Positions 1 through 8,410 of a DNA stretch of 22,595 nt are shown one piece after another. Source of the stretch: CAZPKH01 sp964407165 (GTDB taxonomy: Bacteria > Bacteroidota > Bacteroidia > Bacteroidales > Muribaculaceae); NCBI GenBank assembly GCA_964407165.1, contig CAYOUJ010000036.1, positions 1 through 22,595 of the forward strand. Direction: 5' to 3'. The notes under the pieces were generated by a model. The model was given only the letters and a program-made list of their open reading frames with translations, made no database searches and was not told the origin of the DNA. A program made the position numbers and the translations under genes. Positions within the stretch are counted from its first letter, which is position 1, and every line of letters begins with the position of its first letter.

Positions 1-90
1 CCAAAATGGCCAAAATCAGCCACAAAAAAAGAACAAAGTGAGAATAAAACTTTTTTTTTACGATTTTTATTAAACAGGCTCTAAAAAACA

Positions 91-125
91 GAGCGGAGGC
101 ACGACGCGCACGCCTGCCCCCGCTC
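91..125 (-). terminator. Intrinsic terminator of the 1504-residue secreted protein gene
   Basis: On the minus strand an 11-bp stem (115-125 pairing with 91-101, one G-U wobble) lies 14 bases past the stop codon and is followed at once by TG and six T residues (83-88). This is a classical factor-independent terminator for the large minus-strand gene. The A/T-rich stretch from 1 to 82 holds nothing else I can name. Confidence 0.75.
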
Positions 126-138
126 ATTTATAATTCAC

Positions 139-3100
139 CTATTTCACTTGCACTTTGTATGTGCCAAAGTCTGTTTTGACTGCGTAGACGCCCCTGGGAA
201 CAGATACGCGCTTCTCACCCGTGAAGGCTCCGGCATACCATACCCGTCCGGCCATGTCGGTGACCACCGCCTCGCCGGCGCGTTCACTGATCATGACAAT
301 TTTGCCGATTTCACCCCATACGGAGTGGTCAAGCGTGCCCACGCCGATGATGCCCGTCTTGACGGTGGTCGCCTGGTTTGACGGACGAGAGACACCGGCA
401 GGATAGACAGCTGAAACAATGTATGTGTAGCTGCCTTCAGCCACATCCGTGTCGAGGTAAGAGGTCACAGCGACAGGCTCGGCGTTTACCTTCGCGCCGT
501 TGCGCATCACATTGTAGCCCGCCAGGCCCAAATTGGCCGTGGCTGCCGGGGTATAGGTGATGTCATCGACAAAGAAGGCGTAGCGCGTCGAGGTGGCGCT
601 GCCCGAGCGGCTGCGGATGGCGAAATACTTGGCACCCTCGGGGAGGTCGACCGTGTAGCGCGCCCACGAGTTGATGCTGACAAAGCCGCGGTAGCCGTTG
701 ATGGTCACCGTCTGGAAACTCTCCGTTGCATCGTCGGTGGTGGAGTAGAGCACCTCCATCTGTTCCGGCCCATACTTGCTGATCGGCGTCATGGCCCAGA
801 ACGATACGGTCTGCGCGGCACCCGACAGCTGGGGCGAGATGAGCCAGCCGTCGTTCTGTCCCTTCTGGTGGCTCATGGCAACAGCCATACGCCCGTCGCC
901 GCTGTGGTCGGTCCAGGCCACGTCGGCCTCTTTGACATTGAAGATGATCCATCCGAACGACTTGCCATAGTTCTCATACTTCACAAACGAGCCGTCGGAG
1001 CCGGTCATTAGCATCGTCGCGGCAGTGTTGTAGTTGCGCACCTGCCAGGTCTGGAAGTCGGAGACGGTGAAGTCGGGTATGTCGGCAGAGGCAAAATCCT
1101 GGGTCACGGAGTCAGTCGTTTCCGACAGCGCCGGGGCGCTCCACTTCAGCTCGACATTTGCCGTACCCTCCACGTCGTGGGCCGTCAGGCTCTCCGGTGC
1201 GGGCAGGTCGTTGAGCATCAAGTAGGTGGTCAGCGTCGCGCTGTTGTTGTCGAAGTTTGCGTCGTCGTCAGACTCGATGTCGACACGCAGCACGCTCTTG
1301 ACAGCGTCGTCAGGCGAAGCCGTGCGCTTGAAAGTGACCGCTACCTCGGTGTCGGGTGAAACATTATCCTCTACTTCCTGCGTCTCTGCTAATTCATCGT
1401 TGACATACAGCTTGGCCGTGAAGCCGCGGGCCGTGCGGTTGAGGCCGATATTGGCCACACGGCAGGTGACGTCGTATGCCTGGTCGGCCTTTACACGCGT
1501 GGGTACGTCGAGCGGCATGGCGAAGAGATCCATGGCCGGGATGGCGCCGACATACAGGTTGTCAAGGTAGATAAACTGCTCGGTCATGGTGGTGCCGACA
1601 ATAGCTATCTGCACCTCCTTGCCGGAGACGGCAGAAAGGTCAACCACCTCGCGGTGCCAAGCGTTGTCAGAAGCCTTGACGGTCACAGCCTCACCGAGGT
1701 TTGTTTCCGTGCCGTCGCGCTCGATGGCCTTGAGCTGCACAGTGTTCTGACTGGTTGCCGAGGAGGGGTACCACCAATAGCTGATGTGGCAGTCGGCGGG
1801 GATGAGTATACGTCCCGTGACCATTGCGCCGGAAGCGCCGGGGCCGGAGGAGGAGGCGAACAGGAATCCGCGGTCGCCGTCCTGCGAATCTATGCCGTCG
1901 AAGGTGATACCCTCCAGCGTGGTGGCCCAGCGCACCGTGCCGTTATAGCTCTCGGTCACGAAGCTCTTGGTGGCCACGCCGCCGGAGAAACTCTCGGCGT
2001 AGGGAGTGTTGAACGAGGTGCCCACACACAGCCGCGGCGTGATAGCGTAATCGGAACTCTCGCCGGCCGAAGTGAAGGCCTTGACGCCGTAGAGCACGAA
2101 TGCCTGCTCGCCCTCGGGGACTGCGCGGAAAGTGGCGTTGTAAACCTTCAGGCTGTCAAGCACCAGCTCGGCGTTGCCATTGTACACGCGGTAGAGGCAG
2201 TTGTTGGGATTGATGGCGTAGCCATCCTTGTCTGACATGGGCGGACCCCAGCTGACCTTTACCTCGCCGAGGTTCTCCGTCTCGGCTATCTTTGCAAAGG
2301 CAGGCTCCTTGGGCACGTTGATGCCCACGAAGATGGTCTTTGACGACTCGAGGCCGCAGCCGGCTTCGTTATATGCGCGGAAGGAATATTTGTAGGCGTC
2401 AGCGCCCGGCATCCCCTCGTCGGTGTAGCGGTAGACGGTGCCGGGGGTGGGATTGAGCACGGAGTCGATGACCTCGCCGTTTCGTAGCATCTCAAGCTTG
2501 GTGAGGGTCTCGAGGGTGACGCCGCCGATGGATGTGCGGGGAGCGGTGCACGAGAGCGTGGCCTTCCACGAGCCGTCGGAGGCGGGAGCAACGGACACGT
2601 TGGTCGGAGCTGCCGGCGTGGTGTCGGAGATGCCGCCGTCAACGCTGAAGTTGTCGATGTTGAGGTTAAACTGGTTGGGCTGCGAGACGCCGTGGATGGC
2701 GAAGTAGTAAACGCCCGATTCCTTGACAGCCACACCGCCGCTGAAGGGCTGGAAGTCGCTGGTGTTTTTGGTGCTTACGTTGGTCTTGGAAACAAGACGG
2801 TCGGTCATGCCCTCCACGGAGGGAGCGTTGCCGAACCAGGCCTCGAAGCTCTCGGTGTACGACGGGCCGTTGCTCGAGGCGCCGAAGCTGAAGGTGTAGT
2901 AACGGCCTCCCTCAAGGTACAGCGGCGGCGAGATAAGCCAGTCGTCCATGTCGAGGGTTTGGTTGTCGCCGCAGCCGGCGTTGTTGGTGTAGATCTTCCA
3001 TACCCACGAGATGCCGTCGGAGTTGGCGTCGACGATGGTGAAGTAGTCGAGAGTCGACTCGTCGTCAAACGTCTGCAGGTAGGGCACACGGTAATAGCCC

Positions 3101-4653
3101 ACGAGCACGCCGTTGGAGGCCGTGCCGATGGAGGCGGACACGCCGTCGAGCACGGAGAACACACCATATTTATACAGGCTGACGCTGTCGACATCGGCCA
3201 CCTCGTCGGTATACTCCGTGGCGGTGACGCCGCTTTGCAACAACTCGTAGTCGCCGCCGTCACGGCTGCGGTATACGTCGTAGGTCAGGCGCGTGGGGTC
3301 GAAGTAGCCCCCGTGCTCGGTGGTGGTGACGGCAGTCCAGCTGACGGTGTTCTTGCCATCTTTGCGCTCGACGGTGACGCCGGAGACGCGCGAGGGGCGG
3401 TCCTGGCCGACGTAGCAGGCCTTGAAGGCGTACGGCGACGTGCCCGCAGCGTTGGTGGCAACCACCTTGACGCCGACAGCGCCTGCGGCAGTGCGGGTTA
3501 CGGGCACGCTGACTGCCTGTCCCCACGTGCCTGCGGCCTCGGCCGCCTTCTCGCCGCCTACGTATACCGTATACGTCAGCTCGCCGGTGCCATCGGTGCC
3601 GGAGTAAGTCTTGGTGGGGAGGGTGAAAGTGACACGGCCGTCGAGGGCGGTGCCATCGAAAGCGATCGCCAGGTTATCCACGCGCGCGGGGGCTCCGGCG
3701 GCGTAGGTGGCGGCGGGGAAGTAGATGCCCGTCACCTCGGCGTTGCCGGGAAGGGCGTACACTTTCTCACCCTCGCCGGTGGCCTTGTCGATGCGGTAGA
3801 GCAGGCCCTCGATCTGGTTGGACGAATTTTTGTACTGGACCGTCCAATACAGGTCGCCGCTCGTCGGCTCGATGGCGGCGCTGACCACGTAGGCGGTGGT
3901 GATGCCGCAGTTGCCGATCAGGGCAAGCGTGCCGGTGGCGGGGTCTATGCGGTAGACGTCGCCGGTGGTGCCCTGGATGGCGTAGATGGTGCCGTCGTAG
4001 TCGGCGGCGATGCCGTTAAGGGCTTTGTACATGGGGCACAGGGCCGTGCGGGTGTTGGTAATAGGGTCGAGCCAGCCCCAGACGTAGCCGTCGCGGGCGT
4101 CGTTGTAGAAGGTGCCGTAGAGGCGACTCTCCGTGGGGCTCCAGGTAAGGTCGAGGGCGAAGGAGTTGAACGCCGTGCTCTCGTCCGAGCCTGTCAGGGC
4201 GAAGGTCGAGGGATCCCAGCGGCTGGTCAGCAGCGTGGCGGCGGCGTTGACGTTGCGCTTGGTCATCGAGCCGACGTACCACGACGGGGCCATGGTGGCG
4301 CCGCCGTCGCAGAAGATGCTACCCACAGGGCTTACGGCGACAAACTCCGTGGGGTTGTCAAGGTCGAGGCTGTAGACGCCGGCCTGCTCGGTGGAGCTGC
4401 CCCAGGAGTCCATGTAGATGACGTTGCCGTACAGCTTCACCCCGGAGGCGTCGGCGCGCAGCGGCCCGGAGGCTTTCTTGGGATTAGTGACTGCCGGCCC
4501 CTTTTCTTGGGGCAGCCCCGGGTTGGCGCCGCAAAGGCTCACGCTCTCGCCCCACGGCTTGAAAGTCTCTACATACTTGTCGGTTGACGCCCGCGCCGTC
4601 TGGCCGGTCAGGAGCGTGACGGCGGCAAAGATTAGTAATAAAGTTTTTTGCAT
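139..4653 (-). CDS. Large secreted multidomain protein: fibronectin type III, choice-of-anchor J-like, CARDB-like and T9SS type A-like C-terminal domain
   Basis: 1504 residues, probably exported across the outer membrane by type IX secretion and surface-attached. It begins with a signal peptide (MQKTLLLIFAAVTLLTGQTARAS). Residues about 70-310 form a repetitive beta-rich, propeller-like segment with phrases such as DVYRIDPATGTLALIG. Fibronectin III-like domains follow (about 320-415, 420-520, 680-780, 785-880). Three jelly-roll modules resemble choice-of-anchor J/cleaved adhesin domains: 525-672 (with DDWLISPPLYLEGGRYYTF), 880-1037, and 1184-1370 (with NDGWLISPQLSG). Residues 1040-1145 look like a CARDB module, and the last 75 or so (TDMAGRVWY, VPRGVYAVKT, ending YKVQVK) are a type A-like sorting domain. 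No catalytic motif is visible, so adhesion or glycan/protein binding is inferred. It is transcribed divergently from the CotH gene. Domain names rest on pattern recognition; the reading frame is secure. Confidence 0.85.
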   Translation of the reverse strand: MQKTLLLIFAAVTLLTGQTARASTDKYVETFKPWGESVSLCGANPGLPQEKGPAVTNPKKASGPLRADASGVKLYGNVIYMDSWGSSTEQAGVYSLDLDNPTEFVAVSPVGSIFCDGGATMAPSWYVGSMTKRNVNAAATLLTSRWDPSTFALTGSDESTAFNSFALDLTWSPTESRLYGTFYNDARDGYVWGWLDPITNTRTALCPMYKALNGIAADYDGTIYAIQGTTGDVYRIDPATGTLALIGNCGITTAYVVSAAIEPTSGDLYWTVQYKNSSNQIEGLLYRIDKATGEGEKVYALPGNAEVTGIYFPAATYAAGAPARVDNLAIAFDGTALDGRVTFTLPTKTYSGTDGTGELTYTVYVGGEKAAEAAGTWGQAVSVPVTRTAAGAVGVKVVATNAAGTSPYAFKACYVGQDRPSRVSGVTVERKDGKNTVSWTAVTTTEHGGYFDPTRLTYDVYRSRDGGDYELLQSGVTATEYTDEVADVDSVSLYKYGVFSVLDGVSASIGTASNGVLVGYYRVPYLQTFDDESTLDYFTIVDANSDGISWVWKIYTNNAGCGDNQTLDMDDWLISPPLYLEGGRYYTFSFGASSNGPSYTESFEAWFGNAPSVEGMTDRLVSKTNVSTKNTSDFQPFSGGVAVKESGVYYFAIHGVSQPNQFNLNIDNFSVDGGISDTTPAAPTNVSVAPASDGSWKATLSCTAPRTSIGGVTLETLTKLEMLRNGEVIDSVLNPTPGTVYRYTDEGMPGADAYKYSFRAYNEAGCGLESSKTIFVGINVPKEPAFAKIAETENLGEVKVSWGPPMSDKDGYAINPNNCLYRVYNGNAELVLDSLKVYNATFRAVPEGEQAFVLYGVKAFTSAGESSDYAITPRLCVGTSFNTPYAESFSGGVATKSFVTESYNGTVRWATTLEGITFDGIDSQDGDRGFLFASSSGPGASGAMVTGRILIPADCHISYWWYPSSATSQNTVQLKAIERDGTETNLGEAVTVKASDNAWHREVVDLSAVSGKEVQIAIVGTTMTEQFIYLDNLYVGAIPAMDLFAMPLDVPTRVKADQAYDVTCRVANIGLNRTARGFTAKLYVNDELAETQEVEDNVSPDTEVAVTFKRTASPDDAVKSVLRVDIESDDDANFDNNSATLTTYLMLNDLPAPESLTAHDVEGTANVELKWSAPALSETTDSVTQDFASADIPDFTVSDFQTWQVRNYNTAATMLMTGSDGSFVKYENYGKSFGWIIFNVKEADVAWTDHSGDGRMAVAMSHQKGQNDGWLISPQLSGAAQTVSFWAMTPISKYGPEQMEVLYSTTDDATESFQTVTINGYRGFVSINSWARYTVDLPEGAKYFAIRSRSGSATSTRYAFFVDDITYTPAATANLGLAGYNVMRNGAKVNAEPVAVTSYLDTDVAEGSYTYIVSAVYPAGVSRPSNQATTVKTGIIGVGTLDHSVWGEIGKIVMISERAGEAVVTDMAGRVWYAGAFTGEKRVSVPRGVYAVKTDFGTYKVQVK

Positions 4654-4691
4654 TGTGCAGGTGGTATAATGTGGTTAGATAATTTGATATG

Positions 4692-4699
4692 CAAATATA
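4692..4699 (-). promoter_or_regulatory. Candidate -7 element for the large secreted protein gene
   Basis: Minus-strand TATATTTG fits the Bacteroidetes -7 consensus TAnnTTTG and would give a leader of about 35 bases. No TTTG lies 19-21 bases upstream, so only the -7 half is supported. Confidence 0.45.
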
Positions 4700-4760
4700 T
4701 GCACTTATTCGCAAAAACCAGTCAACGCGCCTGATTTCTTGACTTTTGTCAATGCACAAC

Positions 4761-4831
4761 CACGCGAAGAAACCCAAAGAAAAGAAAGAATAATTTTAAA
4801 TTTTCTTTTTGTTCTTTTGTTTCTTCGCGTG
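4761..4831. repeat. 71-bp imperfect inverted repeat between two divergent secreted-protein genes
   Basis: The arms begin CACGCGAAGAAAC (4761) and end GTTTCTTCGCGTG (4831), a perfect 13-bp outer stem. The inner purine-rich (left) and pyrimidine-rich (right) sequence stays roughly complementary to a centre near 4796. The right arm contains the -33 box of the CotH gene. It could be an operator, a cruciform or a transcript hairpin; I cannot tell which. Confidence 0.7.
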
Positions 4832-4848
4832 ATAATTCAGTATATTTG
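4816..4848 (+). promoter_or_regulatory. Bacteroidetes-type promoter of the CotH gene
   Basis: TTTG at 4816-4819, a 21-base spacer and TATATTTG at 4841-4848. The spacer is two bases longer than at the other promoters here. Predicted start near 4853 gives a leader of about 54 bases. Confidence 0.6.
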
Positions 4849-4869
4849 CAGGCGTAAAACCACTTGAAC

Positions 4870-4906
4870 ACTCATCAACTCTCACTTCTCATCTACTCAT
4901 CAACTC
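4870..4906 (+). repeat. Tandem CTCATCAACTC words in the CotH leader
   Basis: The 12-mer ACTCATCAACTC occurs at 4870-4881 and again at 4895-4906, directly against the ATG, with related CTCACTTCTCATCT sequence between. There is no matching inverted arm, unlike most spacer elements in this window. G-free and A-poor, it would be an unstructured leader next to the start codon. Confidence 0.7.
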
Positions 4907-7003
4907 ATGCGTAACGTTTACCTGAGTCTTATCATGACCCTCTGCTGCGTGACTGCATACGCCGCAGACGCCCTTTATGCCTGCGGCGGCTTCAACTCGT
5001 GGGACATACTCAACTGCCGGCAGTTCACCCGCGCCGACGACGGCACCTTCTCCATCGAGATCGACTTCTCGCAGTCTAACCAGCTGAAGATCTCCACCAC
5101 CGGTCCCGGCAACAATACCGACACCTCCAAGGCGTGGGCCAACTTCGACACCGGCTCCCTAAACCCTGTCAGCACGCCCAAGCTCAACATCATCGTCGGC
5201 CTGCAGGCGGGCGAGAAAAACATCACCGCCCCCGCGCAGCAGCGGTTGACCGTCAAGGTCGACCTCGACGCCATGACCATTCTCTTCAGCGACGGCTCCC
5301 AGCCCTCAACGGCCTGGTCGGGCACGCTACCCGTGATGTTCATCAACACCGACGGCGGCGTGGCCATCACCTCAAAGGAGGAGTACGTCACCGCCACCTA
5401 CTACCTCGACCCGATGGACTGCGAGGGCGTGGAAGCCTTCGGCAGCGCCGCCGAGCCGCTGCCGCTGCAGATACGCGGCCGCGGCAACTATACCTGGACC
5501 GGCTTTGACAAGAAGCCCTACCGCATCAAGCTCGACAAGAAAGCCGCCCTCCTGGGCATGGACAAGAGCAAGCACTTCGCCCTGCTCGCACACGCCGACG
5601 ACAACCGCGGTTTCCTCCGCAACACCGTCGGCTTCCGCCTCTCCGAGATGATCGGCATGGCCTGGACGCCCAAGCAGCAGCCCGTAGAAGTCGTGCTCAA
5701 CGGCGACTACATCGGCCTCTACTTCCTCACCGAGACCATACGCGTCGACAAGAACCGCGTCAACATCGTCGAGCAGCCCGACTACTGCACCAACGCCGAC
5801 AGCATCACCGGCGGCTGGCTCGTCGAGATCGACAACTACCAGGACGACCCCCACGTCACCGTGGCCGAGGGCGGCGGCAACTCATACAACATCACCTTCA
5901 CATACAAGACCCCCGAGGCACTCTCCTCGCAGCAGGAGCAATACCTTTACAACCAGATGTCGACGCTCAACACCCTCATCTACGGCTCTACCTCCTCCGA
6001 CGAGCTGTGGAAACACGTCAACCTCGACCAGCTCGCACGTTACTACATCGTCCAGGAGGTGATGGACAACTATGAGTCGTTCCACGGCTCATGCTACTTC
6101 TACAAGCAGATGGGTGCCTCGGAGAAGTGGACGTGGGGTCCCGTCTGGGACTTCGGCTCCGCATTCTTCTTCAACAAAGACCAATACTGCTGGGAGGGGC
6201 GCCCACACCACCAGGTATGGATCAAGGGCATCTGCCAGCACCCGACGTTCATGGACTACGTAAAGGATGTCTGGCACGAGTTTAACGCCGATTCGCTAAT
6301 CACCATATACCAGTATATCAACGACTTCGCCGAGCGAATAGCCGTCGCCGCACAGTATGACTACCGCCGATGGCCCCAGTATGGCAACTCCGACGAGATG
6401 GCCGCTGCCGACCGCGTCCGCGAGTACGTCAGCTGCGCACAGTCGTGGCTCGTCGACAAGTGGGGCTCCGGCAACCCCGCCATGAAGACCTGGACTGTCA
6501 CATTCTACGACGAGACCGCCGACCCCTGGAGCCAGGCCTACGCCTACGTCTATGACTCCAACGCCGACGGCTACGACGGCACATACATGCCCTTGGGCGC
6601 CTGGTCAGGACGCCTGATGCCCACCGAGACCATCGTCAACGACTGCCCCGGATGGACCCTCAAGTTCACCCCCGACTTCGCACTCAGCGCCGACGCAAAG
6701 ATCATATTCAACAACGGCGGCAGCGGCGACGGCAACCAGACCCACAGCGTCGAGCTCGTCGATGGCGGCCTCTATAACCGCCAGGGCCTCGTTTCGGAGG
6801 AGGTCTGCGCCCTCGCGACCTCCACCATGCAGATCTACGCCGTCGGCACCACATTATTTATAAAGAGCGACAAGGCCACCGAGGTTGTCTGCGCCACCGT
6901 CGACGGCCGCACGCGCATCCTCCGTGTCGACCCCGGCACCAACGTCTACACCCTCCCCGCCGGCTTCTACATCGTCGCCTCCAAAAAAATCATCATCCGA
7001 TAA
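4907..7003 (+). CDS. Secreted CotH-family (kinase-like fold) protein with N-terminal SusE/F-like and C-terminal sorting-like regions
   Basis: 698 residues with signal peptide (MRNVYLSLIMTLCCVTAYAA). Residues 21-130 open with ALYACGGFNSWD, like the binding modules of SusE/SusF outer-membrane proteins. The CotH region covers about 140-480: LQIRGRGNYTW (188-197) and KKPYRIKLDKK (202-212), LLGMDKSKHFALLAHADDN (215-233), FLRN (236-239), NGDYIGLYFLTE (265-276), VDKNRVNI (280-287) and KWTWGPVWDFGSAF (407-420). CotH proteins adopt a protein-kinase-like fold; Bacillus CotH is a spore-coat kinase, but the role of secreted Bacteroidetes homologues is poorly known. The final 70 residues (LPAGFYIVASKKIIIR at the end) look like a type A-like C-terminal sorting domain. 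It shares its upstream region with the divergent adhesin-like gene, which suggests common control. Family call firm, substrate unknown. Confidence 0.88.
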   Translation: MRNVYLSLIMTLCCVTAYAADALYACGGFNSWDILNCRQFTRADDGTFSIEIDFSQSNQLKISTTGPGNNTDTSKAWANFDTGSLNPVSTPKLNIIVGLQAGEKNITAPAQQRLTVKVDLDAMTILFSDGSQPSTAWSGTLPVMFINTDGGVAITSKEEYVTATYYLDPMDCEGVEAFGSAAEPLPLQIRGRGNYTWTGFDKKPYRIKLDKKAALLGMDKSKHFALLAHADDNRGFLRNTVGFRLSEMIGMAWTPKQQPVEVVLNGDYIGLYFLTETIRVDKNRVNIVEQPDYCTNADSITGGWLVEIDNYQDDPHVTVAEGGGNSYNITFTYKTPEALSSQQEQYLYNQMSTLNTLIYGSTSSDELWKHVNLDQLARYYIVQEVMDNYESFHGSCYFYKQMGASEKWTWGPVWDFGSAFFFNKDQYCWEGRPHHQVWIKGICQHPTFMDYVKDVWHEFNADSLITIYQYINDFAERIAVAAQYDYRRWPQYGNSDEMAAADRVREYVSCAQSWLVDKWGSGNPAMKTWTVTFYDETADPWSQAYAYVYDSNADGYDGTYMPLGAWSGRLMPTETIVNDCPGWTLKFTPDFALSADAKIIFNNGGSGDGNQTHSVELVDGGLYNRQGLVSEEVCALATSTMQIYAVGTTLFIKSDKATEVVCATVDGRTRILRVDPGTNVYTLPAGFYIVASKKIIIR

Positions 7004-7004
7004 G

Positions 7005-7104
7005 ATAAGCCCACCCCAAGCCACTCCCCAAGGGGAGGGGCTTACTAAGAGCTGAGTAAGCCCCACCCTTTAGGGGGGATGGGGGGCCGCGAGGGCTTAT
7101 TTTT
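7005..7104 (+). terminator. C/G-rich palindromic element acting as terminator after the CotH gene
   Basis: It starts two bases after the CotH stop. The outer stem ATAAGCCC/GGGCTTAT (7005-7012 with 7093-7100) is followed by TTTT. Inside are a palindrome CTCCCCAAGGGGAG (7024-7037) and a 9-bp stem GGGGCTTAC/GTAAGCCCC (7037-7045 with 7056-7064). The motif GGGGGGATGGGGGG near the right end recurs in the element inside tilS, so this is probably one member of a dispersed family that also serves as a terminator. Confidence 0.7.
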
Positions 7105-7140
7105 AAGATTATTTAAACTTTAATTTCCCCCATTTATCAC

Positions 7141-7148
7141 TAACTTTG
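7141..7148 (+). promoter_or_regulatory. -7 element of alanine dehydrogenase
   Basis: TAACTTTG matches the Bacteroidetes -7 consensus. The -33 position has only a weak CTTT. Transcription from about 7153 would give a leader near 69 bases. Confidence 0.5.
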
Positions 7149-7221
7149 AAGCCGTCGGAGCCGCTGACCCGCCCCGACCGCTTCAAATATACATCCCAAA
7201 ACACTTAACTGCCTTAAAACC

Positions 7222-8328
7222 ATGATTATTGGCGTTCCAAAAGAGATTAAAAACAACGAAAACCGCGTAGGTTGCACCCCCGCGGGAGTCAAGGAACTCG
7301 TGCGTCACGGACACACCGTTTACGTACAGCACACCGCCGGCGAAGGCTCCGGCTTCGCCGACGACGAATACGTCGCGGCCGGCGCCAAAATCCTCCCCAC
7401 CATCGAGGATACCTACGCCATCGCCGAGATGATCATCAAAGTCAAGGAGCCCATCGAGCCGGAGTATGCTCTCGTCAAGCCCGGCCAGGTGCTCTTCACA
7501 TACTTCCACTTCGCCTCCGACCTCCCCCTCACCGAGGCCATGATAGCCTCCAAGGCCGTCTGCATCGCCTACGAGACCGTCCAGCTCCCCGACCGCTCGC
7601 TGCCCCTGCTCATACCCATGAGCGAGGTCGCCGGCCGCATGTCCATCCAGGAGGGCGCACGTTTCCTCGAGAAGCCCCAGGGCGGCCGCGGCGTGCTCCT
7701 CGGAGGCGTCCCCGGCGTGAAGCCCGCAAAGGTCCTCATCCTCGGCGGCGGCGTTGTCGGACGCAACGCAGCCCTCATGGCAGCAGGCCTCGGCGCTGAC
7801 GTCACCATCGCCGACATCTCCCTGCCCACCCTCCGCCACATCGCAGAGACCATGCCCGCAAACGTCAAGACCATGTACTCCTCGCAGCACAACATCGAGC
7901 AGGAGCTCCCCACCACCGACCTCGTCATCGGCTCCGTGCTCATCCCTGGCGCAAAGACCCCGCACCTGCTCACCAAGGAGATGATGCCCATGATGAAGAA
8001 GGGCGCCGTCGCAGTCGACGTCGCCATCGACCAGGGCGGCTGCTTCGAGGTATCGCACCCCACCACCCACTCAGAGCCTATCTTCGATGTCGACGGCGTC
8101 GTGGTCTACGCCGTGGCAAACATCCCAGGAGCCGTGCCCTACACCTCCACGCTCGCCCTCACAAACGCAACCCTCCCCTACGCCCTGCGCCTCGCCGACA
8201 AGGGCTGGAAGCAGGCATGCAAGGAGGACCATGCACTCGAGCTGGGCGTCAACATCGTCGACGGCAAGGTCGTATTCCCCGGTGTCGCCGAGGCCTGGGA
8301 CCTCCCGCTGGCCAAACTCGACCTCTAA
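7222..8328 (+). CDS. ald: Alanine dehydrogenase
   Basis: 368 residues, the usual length for the family. It catalyses reversible NAD-dependent deamination of L-alanine to pyruvate and ammonia in the cytoplasm. The N-terminal MIIGVPKEIKNNENRV is the family signature. The catalytic pair is in place: Lys75 in KVKEP and His96 in FTYFHFA. The Rossmann nucleotide-binding motif GGGVVG is at 175-180, and Asp270 in VAVDVAIDQGG matches the conserved active-site aspartate. The signature VANIPGAVPYTSTLALTNAT lies at 298-317. It has its own -7 element and lies 12 bp upstream of the phosphoethanolamine transferase, so read-through is plausible, but the two functions are not obviously linked. Transhydrogenase alpha subunits are related but longer and lack this C-terminus. 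Confidence 0.96.
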   Translation: MIIGVPKEIKNNENRVGCTPAGVKELVRHGHTVYVQHTAGEGSGFADDEYVAAGAKILPTIEDTYAIAEMIIKVKEPIEPEYALVKPGQVLFTYFHFASDLPLTEAMIASKAVCIAYETVQLPDRSLPLLIPMSEVAGRMSIQEGARFLEKPQGGRGVLLGGVPGVKPAKVLILGGGVVGRNAALMAAGLGADVTIADISLPTLRHIAETMPANVKTMYSSQHNIEQELPTTDLVIGSVLIPGAKTPHLLTKEMMPMMKKGAVAVDVAIDQGGCFEVSHPTTHSEPIFDVDGVVVYAVANIPGAVPYTSTLALTNATLPYALRLADKGWKQACKEDHALELGVNIVDGKVVFPGVAEAWDLPLAKLDL

Positions 8329-8340
8329 TCCTCGTTCATA

Positions 8341-8410
8341 ATGCATAATGCACAGTGCATAATCAAGTCTTTCCGACGAAATTATGCATTGTGCATTATG
8401 CTTTATGCAT
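8341..8410. repeat. TGCATAATGC-word inverted repeat at the start of the phosphoethanolamine transferase gene
   Basis: Arms 8343-8363 and 8381-8401 are complementary at 20 of 21 positions, with a 17-base loop (8364-8380); the word continues to 8410. Related word repeats flank the enolase/DUF3127 spacer. The element spans the annotated ATG and encodes roughly the first 20 residues of the next gene. Confidence 0.85.

Noticed and set aside
2692..4587. 631-codon plus-strand open frame opposite the large secreted protein
   Set aside because: It is the antisense shadow of a GC-biased gene. The product is Gly/Val/Ala-rich with no domain, signal or promoter, while the minus-strand frame has clear domains and a signal peptide.
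7183..8070. 295-codon minus-strand frame opposite alanine dehydrogenase
   Set aside because: Shadow of ald, which has all catalytic motifs on the plus strand; the antisense product is low-complexity.
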